NCBI GenBank assembly: GCA_033439255.1
Contig: CM065884.1
Location: 1,550,001-1,614,000 of the forward strand
Origin: Hericium rajendrae
Taxonomy: Eukaryota; Basidiomycota; Agaricomycetes; Russulales; Hericiaceae
DNA: 64,000 bases
Direction: 5' to 3'
How positions within the stretch are numbered: position 1 is the stretch's first letter; the number at the start of each line of letters is the position of its first letter. Shown here piece after piece: positions 13,601-25,184 of this stretch. The position numbers and the translations under genes are program-made. A model generated the notes under the pieces. It was not told where the DNA came from. It saw nothing but the letters and a program-made list of their open reading frames with translations, and did no database searches.

Positions 13601-16600
13601 TCCCTTCCCATGATAATACTAAAGGAAAATCATCAGTTATCGCGCTGCTATGTAGGACTTGGTCGTACATTGCCAACTTGGAAAATGAGGTTGCAATTGA
13701 ATGAGGAATGCTAGGAGTTTAACGCGGTCGGCGATAGGTGCCTTTGACAGACACTCATTCCAGCACGCGGAAATTACGTCGAAGTGAGCTGGGAGCAAGG
13801 TCTGCGACCAGGCGTCGACTGCAATCCTAATTTCCTCCTGGACGGGGTACGTGAGTCAAATTCACACCGGACAACAACAAGATATCTTACTTGAGGGTCT
13901 TGCCACATGGAAGTAAAAAAGCGGTCAAAGACAGATATGATGCTGGACCTCCACTGTCGGTCATCGACGTCGAACTTCTGATTGGTGACATAAAGAATTA
14001 TCGAAAATAATCGTCGAATTGCTTGAAGTCTGGAGAAATGAATGGATGGATGGAGTAATTGCGGATAATTGAAGACGGTTACCTTCTTTCCCAGGATATA
14101 GAGGGCTGCAACGACTCTTGTAAGATAGATTCGAAAGGCTGAGAATCAACGGAAAGGACCCGCAAAAAGAGGACGGGCCGGACGTCAGTTAGTTCGTCGC
14201 GCTGAAGCCCATAAAACGCCCAGGTACTAAGTTGATAGTGAGCATGTCATTGGTCTTCTTAAGGATGATAGGCCTCACCATGAACACAAAACAGCACAAT
14301 TGCGTAGAATAAAGTTGTCCACTTCATATGATTCTAGGAGACGGCATTCCGAAACAAAGAGACTCAGAAACTTGGCTATAAGGATGCTGATGTCTTCGAC
14401 ACCCGCGTCCACATATCTCCCCAAGATAGAAACAAATTCGGGTCTGAGATGAACAGGGTCAGAGACCATCGTCGCCCGTGTGTTTCCCCTTCTCCTGCAG
14501 AAGCGCGTCAATATTACGAAGAAGTGCAGCACGCTTGGAAATTACCTTGGAATAAGGTCTTTTACTTCGTTCTCCAGAACAAGCCCATTGGTAATGAGAC
14601 TCTGCCGCTCGCATCCGGCAAGCAGAAGAATCGTAGCCAGCGAGTGTCGTAGAAAGTTGATGCTAATAAATAGAAAGCATGAATCAGCGTGCATCTCGGT
14701 GTGTTAGATTCCATGTTAGATTCCATGGACTCACGTGTCGGGTAATGATTGATTGGTGATGGTATTTCGCACAATATCGGGTGCAAGGCGAACATGTAAG
14801 GAGCAGACGACCGCTAGGAGCTCTTGTCGACCCAAAGAACGCAACCAAGTCAGGTAGAGCGTCGTGGCAGTAAGCGGTAATGATTCGATCAGCGATAACT
14901 TGTGCCGATTTGCGAGAGATGCGAACTGCTGGACAGTGGCTATGGGTATATCCACCGCCGAACGGGCAAACATACGAAGCCACCACAAGCCATGTTGAAG
15001 GCCATCTGCATGTGATGACGCAGACCGCACTACAACACCCCAAGGATTCAACGATTGAAGGGCACTAGCATCAACAACTGTTTTAGTGGAATCAACAAAG
15101 GTGGTGGATCTTTGATTCGATTCTTCTTCGTTGAAGAGACGCGATAGAGAAGTAACCGCCTGTAAGTCAAAAGGTTAACTTGTTATATTATCGCGGTCAG
15201 GCTCACACATTCGTACCTCATAGGAATTCCATAGCGATGAGGTTGACTGAAGCCAATTGAGAAACAAATCGTCAAACGCGGTGAAAACCAAGCCGACATG
15301 ACACAGGCGAATGATACGACGGAGAGCTGCATCTGCAAACGTTGCGTTCGCCCTCTGGAGAAAAAAATCAGTCGCTGTGCAGATTGATAACGCCGACACT
15401 CACCAGATCTGTCTTTTCAGACTGAGGATCAAGACGAATGTCACGATAAAAGGTCTCGTCATCGGTGATCTCGGTGACGAGCTCATAGAGGATTGCCGAA
15501 TAAAATGCCGGATCCTGATCGTGAAGAGCAAACATCCACTTTGCGGCATATCTGCTCGACAAATTCCGTCTGTAAGCCACATAATCACCGCCGTTGTTTC
15601 CTGCACGCGTCTGTGCCAAGCGTGAACCAGAAGAAGGCCATGGCTGGGTATCGACCCCCGATCGCACACCGGGAAGAATCTGTCGATGGGCGATATATTC
15701 ACGGAGTATTGCTGCCAGACTATCGTCCTGAGTGATAAGATGAACTGAGCATCAATATATTATTAGCCGCCAAAAGGTGAGCATTTACCTCCGCAAAAAT
15801 CCAAGACAATAACGCTCTCGTCAGCCGTCGCAGGCCATAGCTGGTCGCCATTGCATTGGGCCAAAATCTGCGCGTAAGAAGCAAGAAGCCGGATTCGTTG
15901 ACTGAAAGATCGATGTCAGAAAGACTTGCTTCCACCGCGGCCACAAGTGTCTCCACGTCGACAGACATATCAAGGCCCATAGGAAGAGGAAAGACACAAA
16001 AGGTTGTTTGGGGTTTCGATGGTTCGTCAAAAAGCTGCATTCGCAGATCGAGACGTTCATAGAATCCAGTATGGTGAAGATGGGACAAGAGGATCCTTGC
16101 GGCGGTGTCGGAATAGACCTGAAAACCAATGCCCAAGGAATCACGCAGATGCGCAAGTGATAAAACCTCAAATGGGTGAGGCTGCACATCGTCACCGCCT
16201 GTAGTCACTGGTTCAGCGAACAAGAGATCGGAAGAATTACTGGCAGATAGTTTGAGGTGGTCATGAGCAGTCTTGATGGACGATGTGATGAAAGTGAGAG
16301 TAGACCAGTCATACAAGATGGTATGCTGCGAGGCATTGATCCGATTTTCCTGAAAATAATCGCCTAGCGTCTCTGAGGGTTGCATCCCCACTGAAGATGC
16401 AACGTCGTGATATAGCCTTACGAGGTCGTGAAGTTCGAATTCTTGAAGATCGTCATCACCCTCGGCACCATCTGCTGCGACGTCATTTTTGATGACGATT
16501 GAGCCTAGGGCAAGACCGTTTTCAAGAATCTGTAACTGGGTCCAGAGGGCGTCCGAAAAAATAGACACTTCCTCAAAGCTGCAATTGCGGACCTCCGCTT

Positions 16601-18764
16601 CTGAAAGAAAGAAATCACGATAATGCGTCGAAAATGAGTCTCGCAAGACAGACCACGAGGTGATGATGCGGTCAGAAGTAAGCGGATTTGAGTTGCAGCC
16701 GGGCACTTCTGTGCTGCCTGGAGAGATGCATTTCGAATGAGCAAAATGCGCGCATGTATCGCATTTAAGAGCTTGAGATTTGCAGCCCCATAGCGGTTCC
16801 CGGCAGACAAAACACAACGCCAACGTGAACAAGTTCACCAGTCGGAAAGAATGGTTTTGTTGGTGGATCACCTCATGTTCTAAGCTTCGTCTTGCTGGTA
16901 GAACGTAACAATACCTATAAACCGCCACCTTCTGAGTGTTGGCATCTGATTCTAGAGCAAACGGGCTAAGTGAACTGCCGTCGGGGTAGTCGTAACAATC
17001 GAAGTGTACAGCACAGAGGCAGAACGGACATAATAGTCCGAAGCCATCGATCGGTTTTGTGCAAGACTGGCAATCTCGATGGGAAAACCCATCGAACAAA
17101 GCTGGCATCGATGGTTGTAAAAAGCGCCATGGGACAAATTGATGCGCATAAGAATGGTTCCAAGGATGATATGCCTTTGTTCCTCGACCGTTGGAGGCTT
17201 GCACGGCTTCCGCATAGTTAAGATGAGGATGCGGTTGACTGATTATGACATGACCCAACGCTCTTGGCCAGAATGTGTCCAAAAGACTGAATGCGATGCG
17301 CCTCGCCTTCGGAGTGTGGTATGCCACGATTTGAAGAACGTCGAGATAAGCATCGGGTTTGAGGTCGATGATCATCTCAAAGAGCCTGAAGAACCGGTGC
17401 AGGCTAGGGAGACGATCAGAAGAGAAGTCCGCGCTTTCCAAGACGGCCGCCAATAAAGGAGCCACTAGAGACGAGAGGTGATAGGATGAGGTGGAGTGGC
17501 CAGGCGCGTTCGATGAAGAAACTCGTCGATCTGCGCCGGTCGCGGCTGTCATCCAGGGACGCCAGCCTGCATGCGCGCTACTTCCGTCTTCTGCTGCCTC
17601 TTCGACCTTAATGGAGACAACTGGTTGAATATTGGTATGTTCAAAGCTGGTATCACCATCGAACACTAGATTGGAAGAATGAATGAATGTTAATTGTTAA
17701 ACTGTAGACAGCGTTACCGTTGCGCTCTTCGGTCAGTCCCAGTATTTGTCTTGCCTGGTACAGCATTCCTCTGAGAATTCCTTCTTCGTAGAATCTTAGA
17801 AGCCGCGTCCGCATGCTGGGTTTGAACGTAGCGAAAGCCGGCAAACAGGCGAGACCGACGTGTGATAACACTGCTGGTGTGTGATTATGCATGTGTACAA
17901 GCAACTGGGCGACATCTAACGTGACTGCCTGCAGCGCGTTTGGGGGACGCAGAAGCCGGGGCGATGACATCTGGAAACGGCAATCCTCCGATACGACTGA
18001 CTCAAGAATGGAAATGCATTGCGATAATAGTTCAGGAGCATTTGAAGAATTTCCCTCGGGGGACGGAGATCTCGAGCGCGCATCGTTGGAACGAGATCCT
18101 CTTCTACGTCTGCGAAAAGGTGATGAAGACATCCTGGAGGTGTTCTCTTCACGGGTTGACGATTGACGGGAAAATGAACTGGTACGACGAGAAAATCAAC
18201 ATCAAACATCAAAATATATACGGATGTGAGACATACTGACCCTTCGTGAAATATTTGCCATCCTTGGGCTATAGATATCGTCAACACATCCTTCAACTGA
18301 TTCATGAGGTCAAATGTGACATTGGTCGAATAATCGGCATGTAATTCATCATCGCTGTCACTATCAGATTGGAGTCCAAAGTTATTCGATCTACTTCGAC
18401 CTCTTTGGGCTCCTGAAGCCGATGCACATTGACGAAACACGTCAACTGACGGAGCTTTCGGTCTATTTCGAAGCTGATCTAACAGGTGGGCGAGTAGTTT
18501 CTGCGATTCGTCTCTTGCCCGACTTGAATTGTTGGATGCAAACGCAGCAACTAGAGCAGGAGAAACTAGAGCGGGCGATGGAAGTGGTATGTCATTCGGA
18601 GAAGACGAAGAAATGAGTAGCGAGGGCAATGCGGTCTGCGACAAAGCGCGAGCGCGAGTCTTGACGTTCGATGTTTCATTAATGGGACTTGTGGTCAGTT
18701 TTGACGCGAAATTGGCCGCTGACGTGTCGATCTGGAGCAAATGAGCGCCATGGGGGGAGGGCAT
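10628..18764 (-). CDS. Giant repeat-type protein with tandem C1 zinc fingers, UNC80-like candidate
   Basis: One multi-exon gene of about 8.1 kb, perhaps 2,200-2,400 residues. ATG at 18764 opens MPSPHGAHLLQIDTSAANF. A Ser/Arg-rich N-terminal region follows (RRRRRGSRSNDARSRSPSPEG). The longest exon (15720-17666) holds a helical segment with LKPDAYLDVLQIVAYHTPKA and FWPRALGHVI. Two cysteine clusters come next. One is C-x2-C-x10-C-x2-C-x4-H-x2-C. The other, about 60 residues later, is H-x12-C-x2-C-x13-C-x2-C-x4-H-x2-C, the C1 (DAG/phorbol-ester type) pattern. The rest is alpha-helical and reads as ARM/HEAT-like to the last exon, which ends ...YHPGGYRRDSRVVS at 10628. From memory this resembles proteins annotated as UNC80-type in Basidiomycota; I could not verify that. 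No membrane segment is obvious. It could be split in two by an annotation program, but I see no internal start or stop region. Confidence 0.7.
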
Positions 18765-19168
18765 GGCGATACGGTGCTATAGGGATGCACCAGAGGGCTA
18801 ATTAGCAGTCCAGACCTAAAGTTCGCGTTGGGAAAATTGTCAAAATTGTTGCAAACGCACCTAAGATCACTGAGACAATTAAACAACTTCCGGTGGTCCT
18901 CAGCTGATGAAAGAGTAGCTGACTAGGTATTGGTGTGTTTTAGAACGTCGACAGCTAAGAGCACTGCCAGATTGTCGACGTTGCTGTCGACGCGAGCGTG
19001 AGAAGATGCGACGCGCCTCACATGCCGAATTCAAATTGAAGACGCGTTCAACTTCCAGTGAGTCTGATCGTCGCACGTGTTGGACTACCCTCTCCTTCAC
19101 TGAAGCGACTCTTGTTATCGTACTTTGGGCCGCTCATTATATTCACGCATTTCCTGACTGCTATCATC
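18765..19168. other. Divergent intergenic region, UNC80-like gene / DUF4211 gene
   Basis: About 400 bases between divergent starts. GTCGACG repeats occur near 18948-18995. No gene is supported. Confidence 0.4.
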
Positions 19169-21040
19169 ATGCCACGAAAACAGAAATCCACTCAGAGTAT
19201 GGCCCAGCAGAGTCTCTTCGATTACCTCGACCCAAAGTCCTCAATATCTCGTCAGGCTGAAAAGCGCGCCCCCCAAACCCCGAAGGATCGGAGCATGAAG
19301 CGAAAACGATCCGGTGCAAGCAGTCATCGAAGTGTCAAAGTCGTAGAACCCAAGTTTGAAGATGCGGAGGAAGGGAACACGAGCAGCGACGTTGAGGCCA
19401 TCCGGCTATCACCCAGCAAACCCATAGTCCTATCCTCAGACGACAGCGACGAGCAACGCTCCCCTAAAAGACCCAAGAAGGCAAAGGCGGCAAAGATATC
19501 AGTTGTGAAGTCACGCAGCGCTAGTCCAACCCAGATAGAGTCGGACGAAGAGGGGCCATCCGTACCTGTGCGGCTGAAGGGCAAATCAGTTATTCGCAAG
19601 GCACAGGTCGTGGAATCGGATGAAGAGGAGGAGGAGCCAAGGAGACGGAAGCTTGTCAAAGGAGTGCGACCGCCCACACCAGACGATTCTGACGATTCGC
19701 TGAATGAAGAAGGTGAGCCTTGGTGCGTATCATAATAAGAAGTTATGCTTTATATTATTACAGATATTCTCGATACAAGGCTACGTTCGCGGGACAGGAA
19801 ATCCGCATTTCAACAGAGTTTGGAGCGGCTAAAACGTGAGGGCATTCATGTATCTGTCTTCCGTCTTCTAATAAGAGCCTGTCTACGAAGGCAAAAAGAA
19901 AGGACAGAAGGCATCCAACTCGTCGGAGCAGGACGACTCGGACGCAGAAAGCAGTGATTCTGAAGGACCCAGCGTGTTCCCTGGAGCCAAACCCCACATC
20001 GGCACTGACGACGAAGACGAAGACGATACCTTGGAAGAAGACGACTTCATTGTAGAGGACGACTCGCAGACTGTCGTGCCTGCTTTGCCCTCCGCGTTCA
20101 ATATGAGCTCACACCAAGACCTCGCACATCACTTCAAAGTTGTATGTCAACTCTTCGTACATATGGCCGTGCGACCGTCCCGAGAGCGCAAGCCATTCAT
20201 GCAGCAATCACTGAAGGGTACTGTGTTTCCACTGCCCCCGCCATTTATCTTACAGAATCCTTAGAGAATGAATATTTCGCAATCCCTCTGCAGACGGCTC
20301 GCAGCAAGCTATCAGGCATGCGCGACTCCCTGATCACATCGTCCGTCTGGCGACCAGATTTCAAGAAGCCTTTGGAAACATATCCTGAACTCAGCCTCAC
20401 CCGACTTGGTTTTGCCGTACCCCATTGCGATGCATGTCACCTTGGCGGTCGATTGTCAACCATAGTCGGGAGACTCGACGGAAAGCCTTATGATAAGTTC
20501 TCGTTCAGGGTATATAAATCGCTCTCGTATGCCAACATTATGTGAGGCTGACAATTTCACACCCAGCCCAAAGACGAAGAATCCGATTCCGAAGACAGCG
20601 ACAGCGACCGCTCTGATGAGGCTGATTCTCATCACACGAGGAAGCCTAAAGAATTCAACCTAGGCCGCTTTTGCGCCGCTAGGACCCGAGCGTTCCACCA
20701 ATTTTCCCACTGGGAGGTCAGTCGCATCCTTGTACTCGCATCCTCCTTGGATCGTCTGATGTCTTGTTTCTCCCAGTGGTCCTTGTACCAGGCCCTGAGC
20801 GAAGAGATAGAATCGCTGCAGCCCGCGAAGGGCAATAAGAAGCGCCAGTTCGTCCGAGTAGCCTATGTGAAAGGGCTGCTGCCACCGGAGGACCTCTCTG
20901 ATGCGGACGGAATCATGGACTGGTTGGACCAAAGAGGCGTGATCAACATGGAATGGCATAAGGTAAGACAGATGATGGACAATGCGAGAAAATTGGAGGC
21001 TGGAGGAAAGAACGACGACGACGTGGATCTAGATGGCTGA
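19169..21040 (+). CDS. DUF4211-domain nuclear protein
   Basis: Start ATG at 19169. The N-terminal third is disordered, acidic and basic in blocks, with many Ser-Asp-Asp/Glu runs typical of nuclear CK2-substrate proteins. Introns are placed at 19713-19763, 19836-19890 and 20218-20264, with two more near 20517-20573 and 20717-20776. The C-terminal half is the DUF4211 fold: DDFIVEDDSQTVVPALPSAF, then HHFKVVCQLFVHMAV, KLSGMRDSLITSSVWRP and a CDACHLGG cysteine pair. After an acidic insert (DSEDSDSDRSDEADSHH) comes GRFCAARTRAFHQFSHWEWS spliced over the last intron. The stop is at 21040. The family function is not established. Residues about 10-20 contain QQSLFDYLD, which resembles a weak PCNA-interaction box. 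Domain assignment is fairly secure; role unknown. Confidence 0.82.
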
Positions 21041-21203
21041 AGGGCTCCAGTCGACAAATTTATGTTGTAATGTATACCTGACCCCGATTCTTAAATGTAA
21101 CTTGCATGTTAGTTGTATGAGCATCTTCAGAAGGCGAATCTTGGGGGCACCACCGATCGCACATCCAGAGATGCGCATGCCGGCTCTGGATTTGATGTGT
21201 CTC

Positions 21204-21216
21204 AAAAATGACAAAA
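21204..21216 (-). terminator. RNA polymerase III terminator of the initiator tRNA
   Basis: Read on the minus strand, TTTT begins three bases after the tRNA 3' end and a second T5 run follows a few bases later. Pol III stops at such T runs. Confidence 0.75.
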
Positions 21217-21219
21217 TAT

Positions 21220-21294
21220 TAGCAGCACCTGGTTTCGATCCAGGGACCTCAGGGTTATGGGCCCTGCGCGCTATACCAGCTGCGCCATGCTGCT
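21220..21294 (-). tRNA. Initiator tRNA-Met (CAT)
   Basis: 75 nt with no intron. The acceptor stem AGCAGCA/TGCTGCT pairs at all seven positions, with discriminator A. The anticodon stem CAGGG/CCCTG encloses the loop CCCATAA, giving anticodon CAT. The T arm is CCTGG-ATCGAAA-CCAGG. Three eukaryotic initiator hallmarks are present: A1:U72, A54 in place of T54, and A60. D stem is GCGC/GCGC. Position 33 reads C instead of the usual U. CCA is not encoded, as expected. Confidence 0.96.
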
Positions 21295-21505
21295 ACAAAT
21301 ATTGGAGGAGACTTTAAAATCAAGTCTGTTTAAGGACACCTCCGTGGCTTGATTATCTAATCCATTTGCTTAGGACCTTAGTATTAGTAAGGACCTTAGC
21401 GCCGTGACCCTCAGCGCTTTAACGGCCAAAGCAGCACCAGCTGCACATATAACAGGTCCTTTTCGACGCCCAAGTCATTTTACTATTCTTTGGCTCTCTT
21501 TTACT

Positions 21506-22360
21506 ATGTCGTACCAGCCGCCACAGCAAGGAGGTACGCCGGGAGCTTATCCTTACAGCGCCGCCTACCAACATGGCACTCCTGGGATGTATGGCCATCC
21601 TCAAACTCCAGGCACCTATCCGTACCAAGCTTCCGGTGCATACCCAGCGACTGCGGTCCCCGGCTATGGCACGCACGCATGGCCATATCCCTATAGCTAC
21701 TACCAGCACCAGCAGTACCAGCAGACGTCTGCCACGATCAGCCGTCCAGCAACTTCCGCTGCGCCCACGCCGGCACCGACTATCACTGCACCAAGCCAGC
21801 CGGCACCGACCACGGCTGCACCTACGCGCACCACATTTAGCCTGTATACTCCTGTCTATCACCGTGAAAGCGTTACTACCACGGCGCCGACGACGGGAGG
21901 CGCCACGCGTGGTTACAGAAAGCAGTCGAATTTCAAGGGTTTATTCAACAAAGAATGTATGTTACCAGCCAATATTTGAATGATAACTCAAGCAGCCTGT
22001 CGTTCTGTATAGTGAGGAGCCTCATGTATGGATTTGGTGACGATCGAAATCCCGCGAATGACAGTGTAAGTGTCATGGAGGAGATCTTGGTGGAGTACAT
22101 TGCAGACGTCGTAAGCCTCCTATTCACCCTCTTTTCGGTTTACGTTGTCTGAACACTTCACTCAGTGCCAGACTGCTCTGGCGCCCACAAAAAAGTCACG
22201 CCTCTCCATCGAGGATCTCCGCAGGGCTTTGTCCCGGAATGCGGATGCCAACAAGCTCGCCCGAATGGAGGAATTGTTGTTCATGCAGGAAGACATCAAG
22301 CGAGCTCGTGCACAATTCGATGACTCGGAGATTAACCAGGGAAATGCATTGCAACGATGA
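21506..22360 (+). CDS. TAF13: TAF13-like TFIID subunit with long Tyr/Pro/Thr-rich N-terminus
   Basis: Histone-fold subunit of the general transcription factor TFIID that pairs with TAF11. Exons 21506-21956, 22013-22110 and 22166-22360 encode 247 residues, about twice the human protein (124). Residues 1 to about 140 are low complexity, rich in Tyr, Pro, Gln, Ala and Thr (for example GTPGAYPYSAAYQHGTPG), with no known fold. The histone fold then follows: FKGLFNKELRSLMYGFGDD, NPANDSVSVMEEILVEYIAD, then KKSRLSIEDLRRALSRNAD and ARMEELLFMQEDIKRAR. The motif MYGFGDD is the TAF13 signature. ATG 21506 is the first in frame; an upstream frame extension uses no ATG. Convergent with the RRM gene downstream. 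Confidence 0.88.
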
Positions 22361-22473
22361 CGAGGGATTTCTGTCATGTGGTAGAAGTTCTGCAATGGAC
22401 GGACTCGCTTTAGACACTTGAGCCACGTATGTACAATAAGTCATGAGATATCAGCTTTACATACACTGTGTAA

Positions 22474-23144
22474 TCACTCCTCCATGGCATCCTCTTCGCC
22501 TCCCTTTTCTGCTTCTTGTTCCGGCGTTGCGGTGTCGCTTTTACGACCATGAAGACCTGACGTCCGCCACAAATTAGGCTGAATTCGTATGAGAAATTGA
22601 AGTGCATCTGTACCTCCGCTTTCCGACAAAGGTTTCGCGTACTGTTTGAGCCATTCTTCGGATTCCCAGACTGTGGCGAATGTGAGAATGAACAGGCAAA
22701 CTTCATAACATAGACGTGACACTGACCAGCACGGTTGCCAGCGGGTTGCGACAAGATACCCTTGCCCGGACGAGCGAGACTGACCTTGAGCACCTTTCCG
22801 CGCAGCTCGTTGAGGTCCATGTTTTCAATCGCATCCTGCGCGTCCGCCGCAGACGCAAAGGTCACGAACCCGAATCCCCGATGCTTCGACTCTGAACATA
22901 TGTTAGAACTGAACAGTCAGTCTATACGAATATGTTCACCAGTCTGTTGAGTAGGATTTGCTGCAGCGACAGGCAGCTGCACCTCAATGATATCCCCTGG
23001 CGAGATACTCAGAGCAGTGTGCAAGCAGGGGAAATGAGCTCGCGCACCAAAAGTTGCAAATGTCTCCATCAACACGGCTTCGTCTACATCTTCGCTGACG
23101 CCGCCAATGAAGATGGTCTTCTTGGATTTGGTTCCCTCCTCCAT
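22474..23144 (-). CDS. RRM protein related to the N-terminal domain of cyclophilin E (Cyp33)
   Basis: Single RNA-recognition motif. ATG at 23144 gives MEEGTKSKKTIFIGGVSEDV (RNP2 is TIFIGGV). Splicing then gives GDIIEVQLP and ESKHRGFGFVTF (RNP1, intron near 22892-22942), followed by NMDLNELRGKVLKVSLARP. After another intron come WESEEWLKQYAKPLSESGG and an acidic tail ending EDAMEE at 22474. The RRM and the following W-E-S/D-E/D-x-W-L-K segment match the N-terminal part of human PPIE. The cyclophilin domain that follows in PPIE is absent here. The likely role is in splicing, inferred from PPIE being a spliceosome component. A 35-nt stretch near 22580-22615 could be read either as exon or a very short intron; I kept it coding. 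Confidence 0.82.
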
Positions 23145-23837
23145 GAACGCGAGGATCGAGATTCGAGCATGCCAGAAAGCGCGTGAAGGCACGGACCACG
23201 TGGTGGCCAAACAGAGAAACGTGCAATGTTTGTTCTCGGCGCTTCTCTCTCGTCGGAACTGATGCTCATGCTCGTCCATATCAAGCTTTCTGCTCTCAGC
23301 GTCGTCACTTACAAGGGCCGAGTTTGTCAAGGAAATCGACGTCGTTGCACTTTGCAAGGCCGCTCGATGTGATCTTGCCTATTTCTGGTAAGGCTTTACC
23401 TGCGGTCCGCCCTCTCATTTGCAAGGTATGATGCTCGATCCTGAGAGCTAACCATCTAAATGCGATTCTGACGACACAGCGCCCCCTCCTCTTGTCCCTA
23501 TCTCGGACATCTATCATGGGTCTCCGAGCCCAGTTGGTTGGCGAAGTGCGATGGTCGGACATCTACTGGCGTCTGGGACCCATCCTGGTCAGTTTTATCA
23601 CAGTCCAGACAGTCTGCGGTGGAAAATCACCCTGCAGATATAGGGCAGATGGCACAGCGATGCTTATTGCCGACTACATCGCGGCCAGCTAATCAGCCCT
23701 GAAGGGGGTTGGCACTACTCACAAGTAAACTGCATGCCCCGTTCAAGTAACTGCTTCCCCAACGACGCCGTCCTGCAACCTCCACCACCAAGATCTCCTG
23801 TTAGCGCACCTTGTCTTGGATCTCCTGTGCATGCTCG
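23145..23837. other. Divergent intergenic region, RRM gene / degenerate kinase
   Basis: About 690 bases. An open plus-strand stretch at 23492-23692 has no recognisable product. It might hold an unrecognised 5' exon or the leader of the kinase gene. Confidence 0.35.
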
Positions 23838-25044
23838 ATGTCTGACAGGTCTGATTTTGTCGCAGACAGCGAGTCGGCGGCATCGAGTGATTGCTCGGAG
23901 GATGAGGACCTCGCGAACACCCGCATTTCTCCGGACTGGGAAGGCCATCGCGACCTTTTCGAGCGCCACGGCTTCCAGCTGGATACCGTTGGAGATGTGA
24001 AGCGAATATACGAAGAATATTGGAAAAGCTGCGGATTCGACTGTGACCACGAGTCCGTCGGCTATAGCATAGCCTGCAGGCTTCACGACGAGCGGGCGTT
24101 ATGCAAAGACCCCGGACTTGTGAGTCTAGTTTGAATTTGTTTGTCATGTCTAAGTGCTCACATAAGTCCGCAGCATGACAATTTGTTCAGAGGGCATCGT
24201 ATCAAGGATTGTGCCAGAATCTTCGTTAAAGCCGTTCATCTGAAGAGTCGTGAGTTCGATGTTACCCGTTTTCTATCGTCCCCTCCATTACGGACGGATC
24301 CAATGAACCGCTGTATACGTGAGTCATTCTTTGAGAAAACGTGTGTGACTCCTCGATCTTACACTGTTGGGCAGCCGTACTTGCCTTGATCGAGGTTATA
24401 GAAGATAATCTGGCCTTCATTGTTATGGAAGAATGGTCTCCGCAGTTATTTCCTGAATCTCCTTGCTGTCTCAAACTTTTCCTTCACGCTCTCCGCTGCT
24501 GCATAGAGGTCAGTGATGTCCTTCATAAACTCCGCTTCGAACCATTCTCACCTTCTAAAGCACATCGCATTCATGCATCGTCACGGTGTGGCCCATCTAG
24601 ATATCTCGCTCAGAAACCTCGTCACGGATTATAAAGGCAGCTATGCATGCATTGACTACGAATTGAGCCGACGCTACGATACTTCTTCCACCCCACGTCT
24701 GCACATTGCCCGGACCACCGAGCTTCCTCCGGAACTGGAACGCGGAGAGTATAGTGACCCTTTCAAAATAGATATATGGGCCCTTGGTATTCTTATACTC
24801 AGGGCCAGTCATGTACGTCATCGGTTCCACTTGCGCTGTTCGACTCACGCTAGAATTAACATTACGCTCTCAGTTAACAGGATACTTGCAGGATGACCTC
24901 CGCCGGTTCGTAATACCCATGCTTCGAGAGGAGCAGCACGATAGGCCATGTGCTATGGACATCCTGAATTCGTTCGACGCTATGGTCTCCAAGCTTGAGG
25001 GCGTCCTTCGCCTACTGGACTGCAAGACGCGTGCAATACATTAA
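23838..25044 (+). CDS. Protein-kinase-like protein with altered HRD and DFG motifs
   Basis: Start ATG 23838; roughly 320 residues in five exons. An acidic N-terminus (ESAASSDCSEDEDLA) leads into a kinase-like fold with no clear glycine loop. FVKAVHLK may carry the beta-3 lysine. The catalytic loop reads HGVAHLDISLRN, so HRD is HLD with the catalytic Asp and downstream Asn kept. The metal-binding motif reads IDYE in place of DFG. The APE region reads PPELERGEYSDPFKIDIWALGILI, which is normal. Small divergent kinases of this kind are abundant in Agaricomycetes (FunK1-like groups). Introns begin at about 24117, 24312, 24509 and 24813. Whether it is active cannot be told: the key acidic and Asn residues remain, but the glycine loop is not evident. 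Confidence 0.78.
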
Positions 25045-25184
25045 AGATACCCCACTATCTCCTTGACCTATCTATTGCTCTTAACCAGGATAACTGAAAA
25101 TGCTTTGCGTTCTGCGTATGATAGTCATGCTTAACTATAGGCGTACAGGTCCATGTAATAAGATAAATCAGTAGAACGAAGAAA

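Noticed and set aside
23492-23692. Plus-strand frame before the degenerate kinase
   Set aside because: No motif and no splice that joins it in phase to the kinase start.
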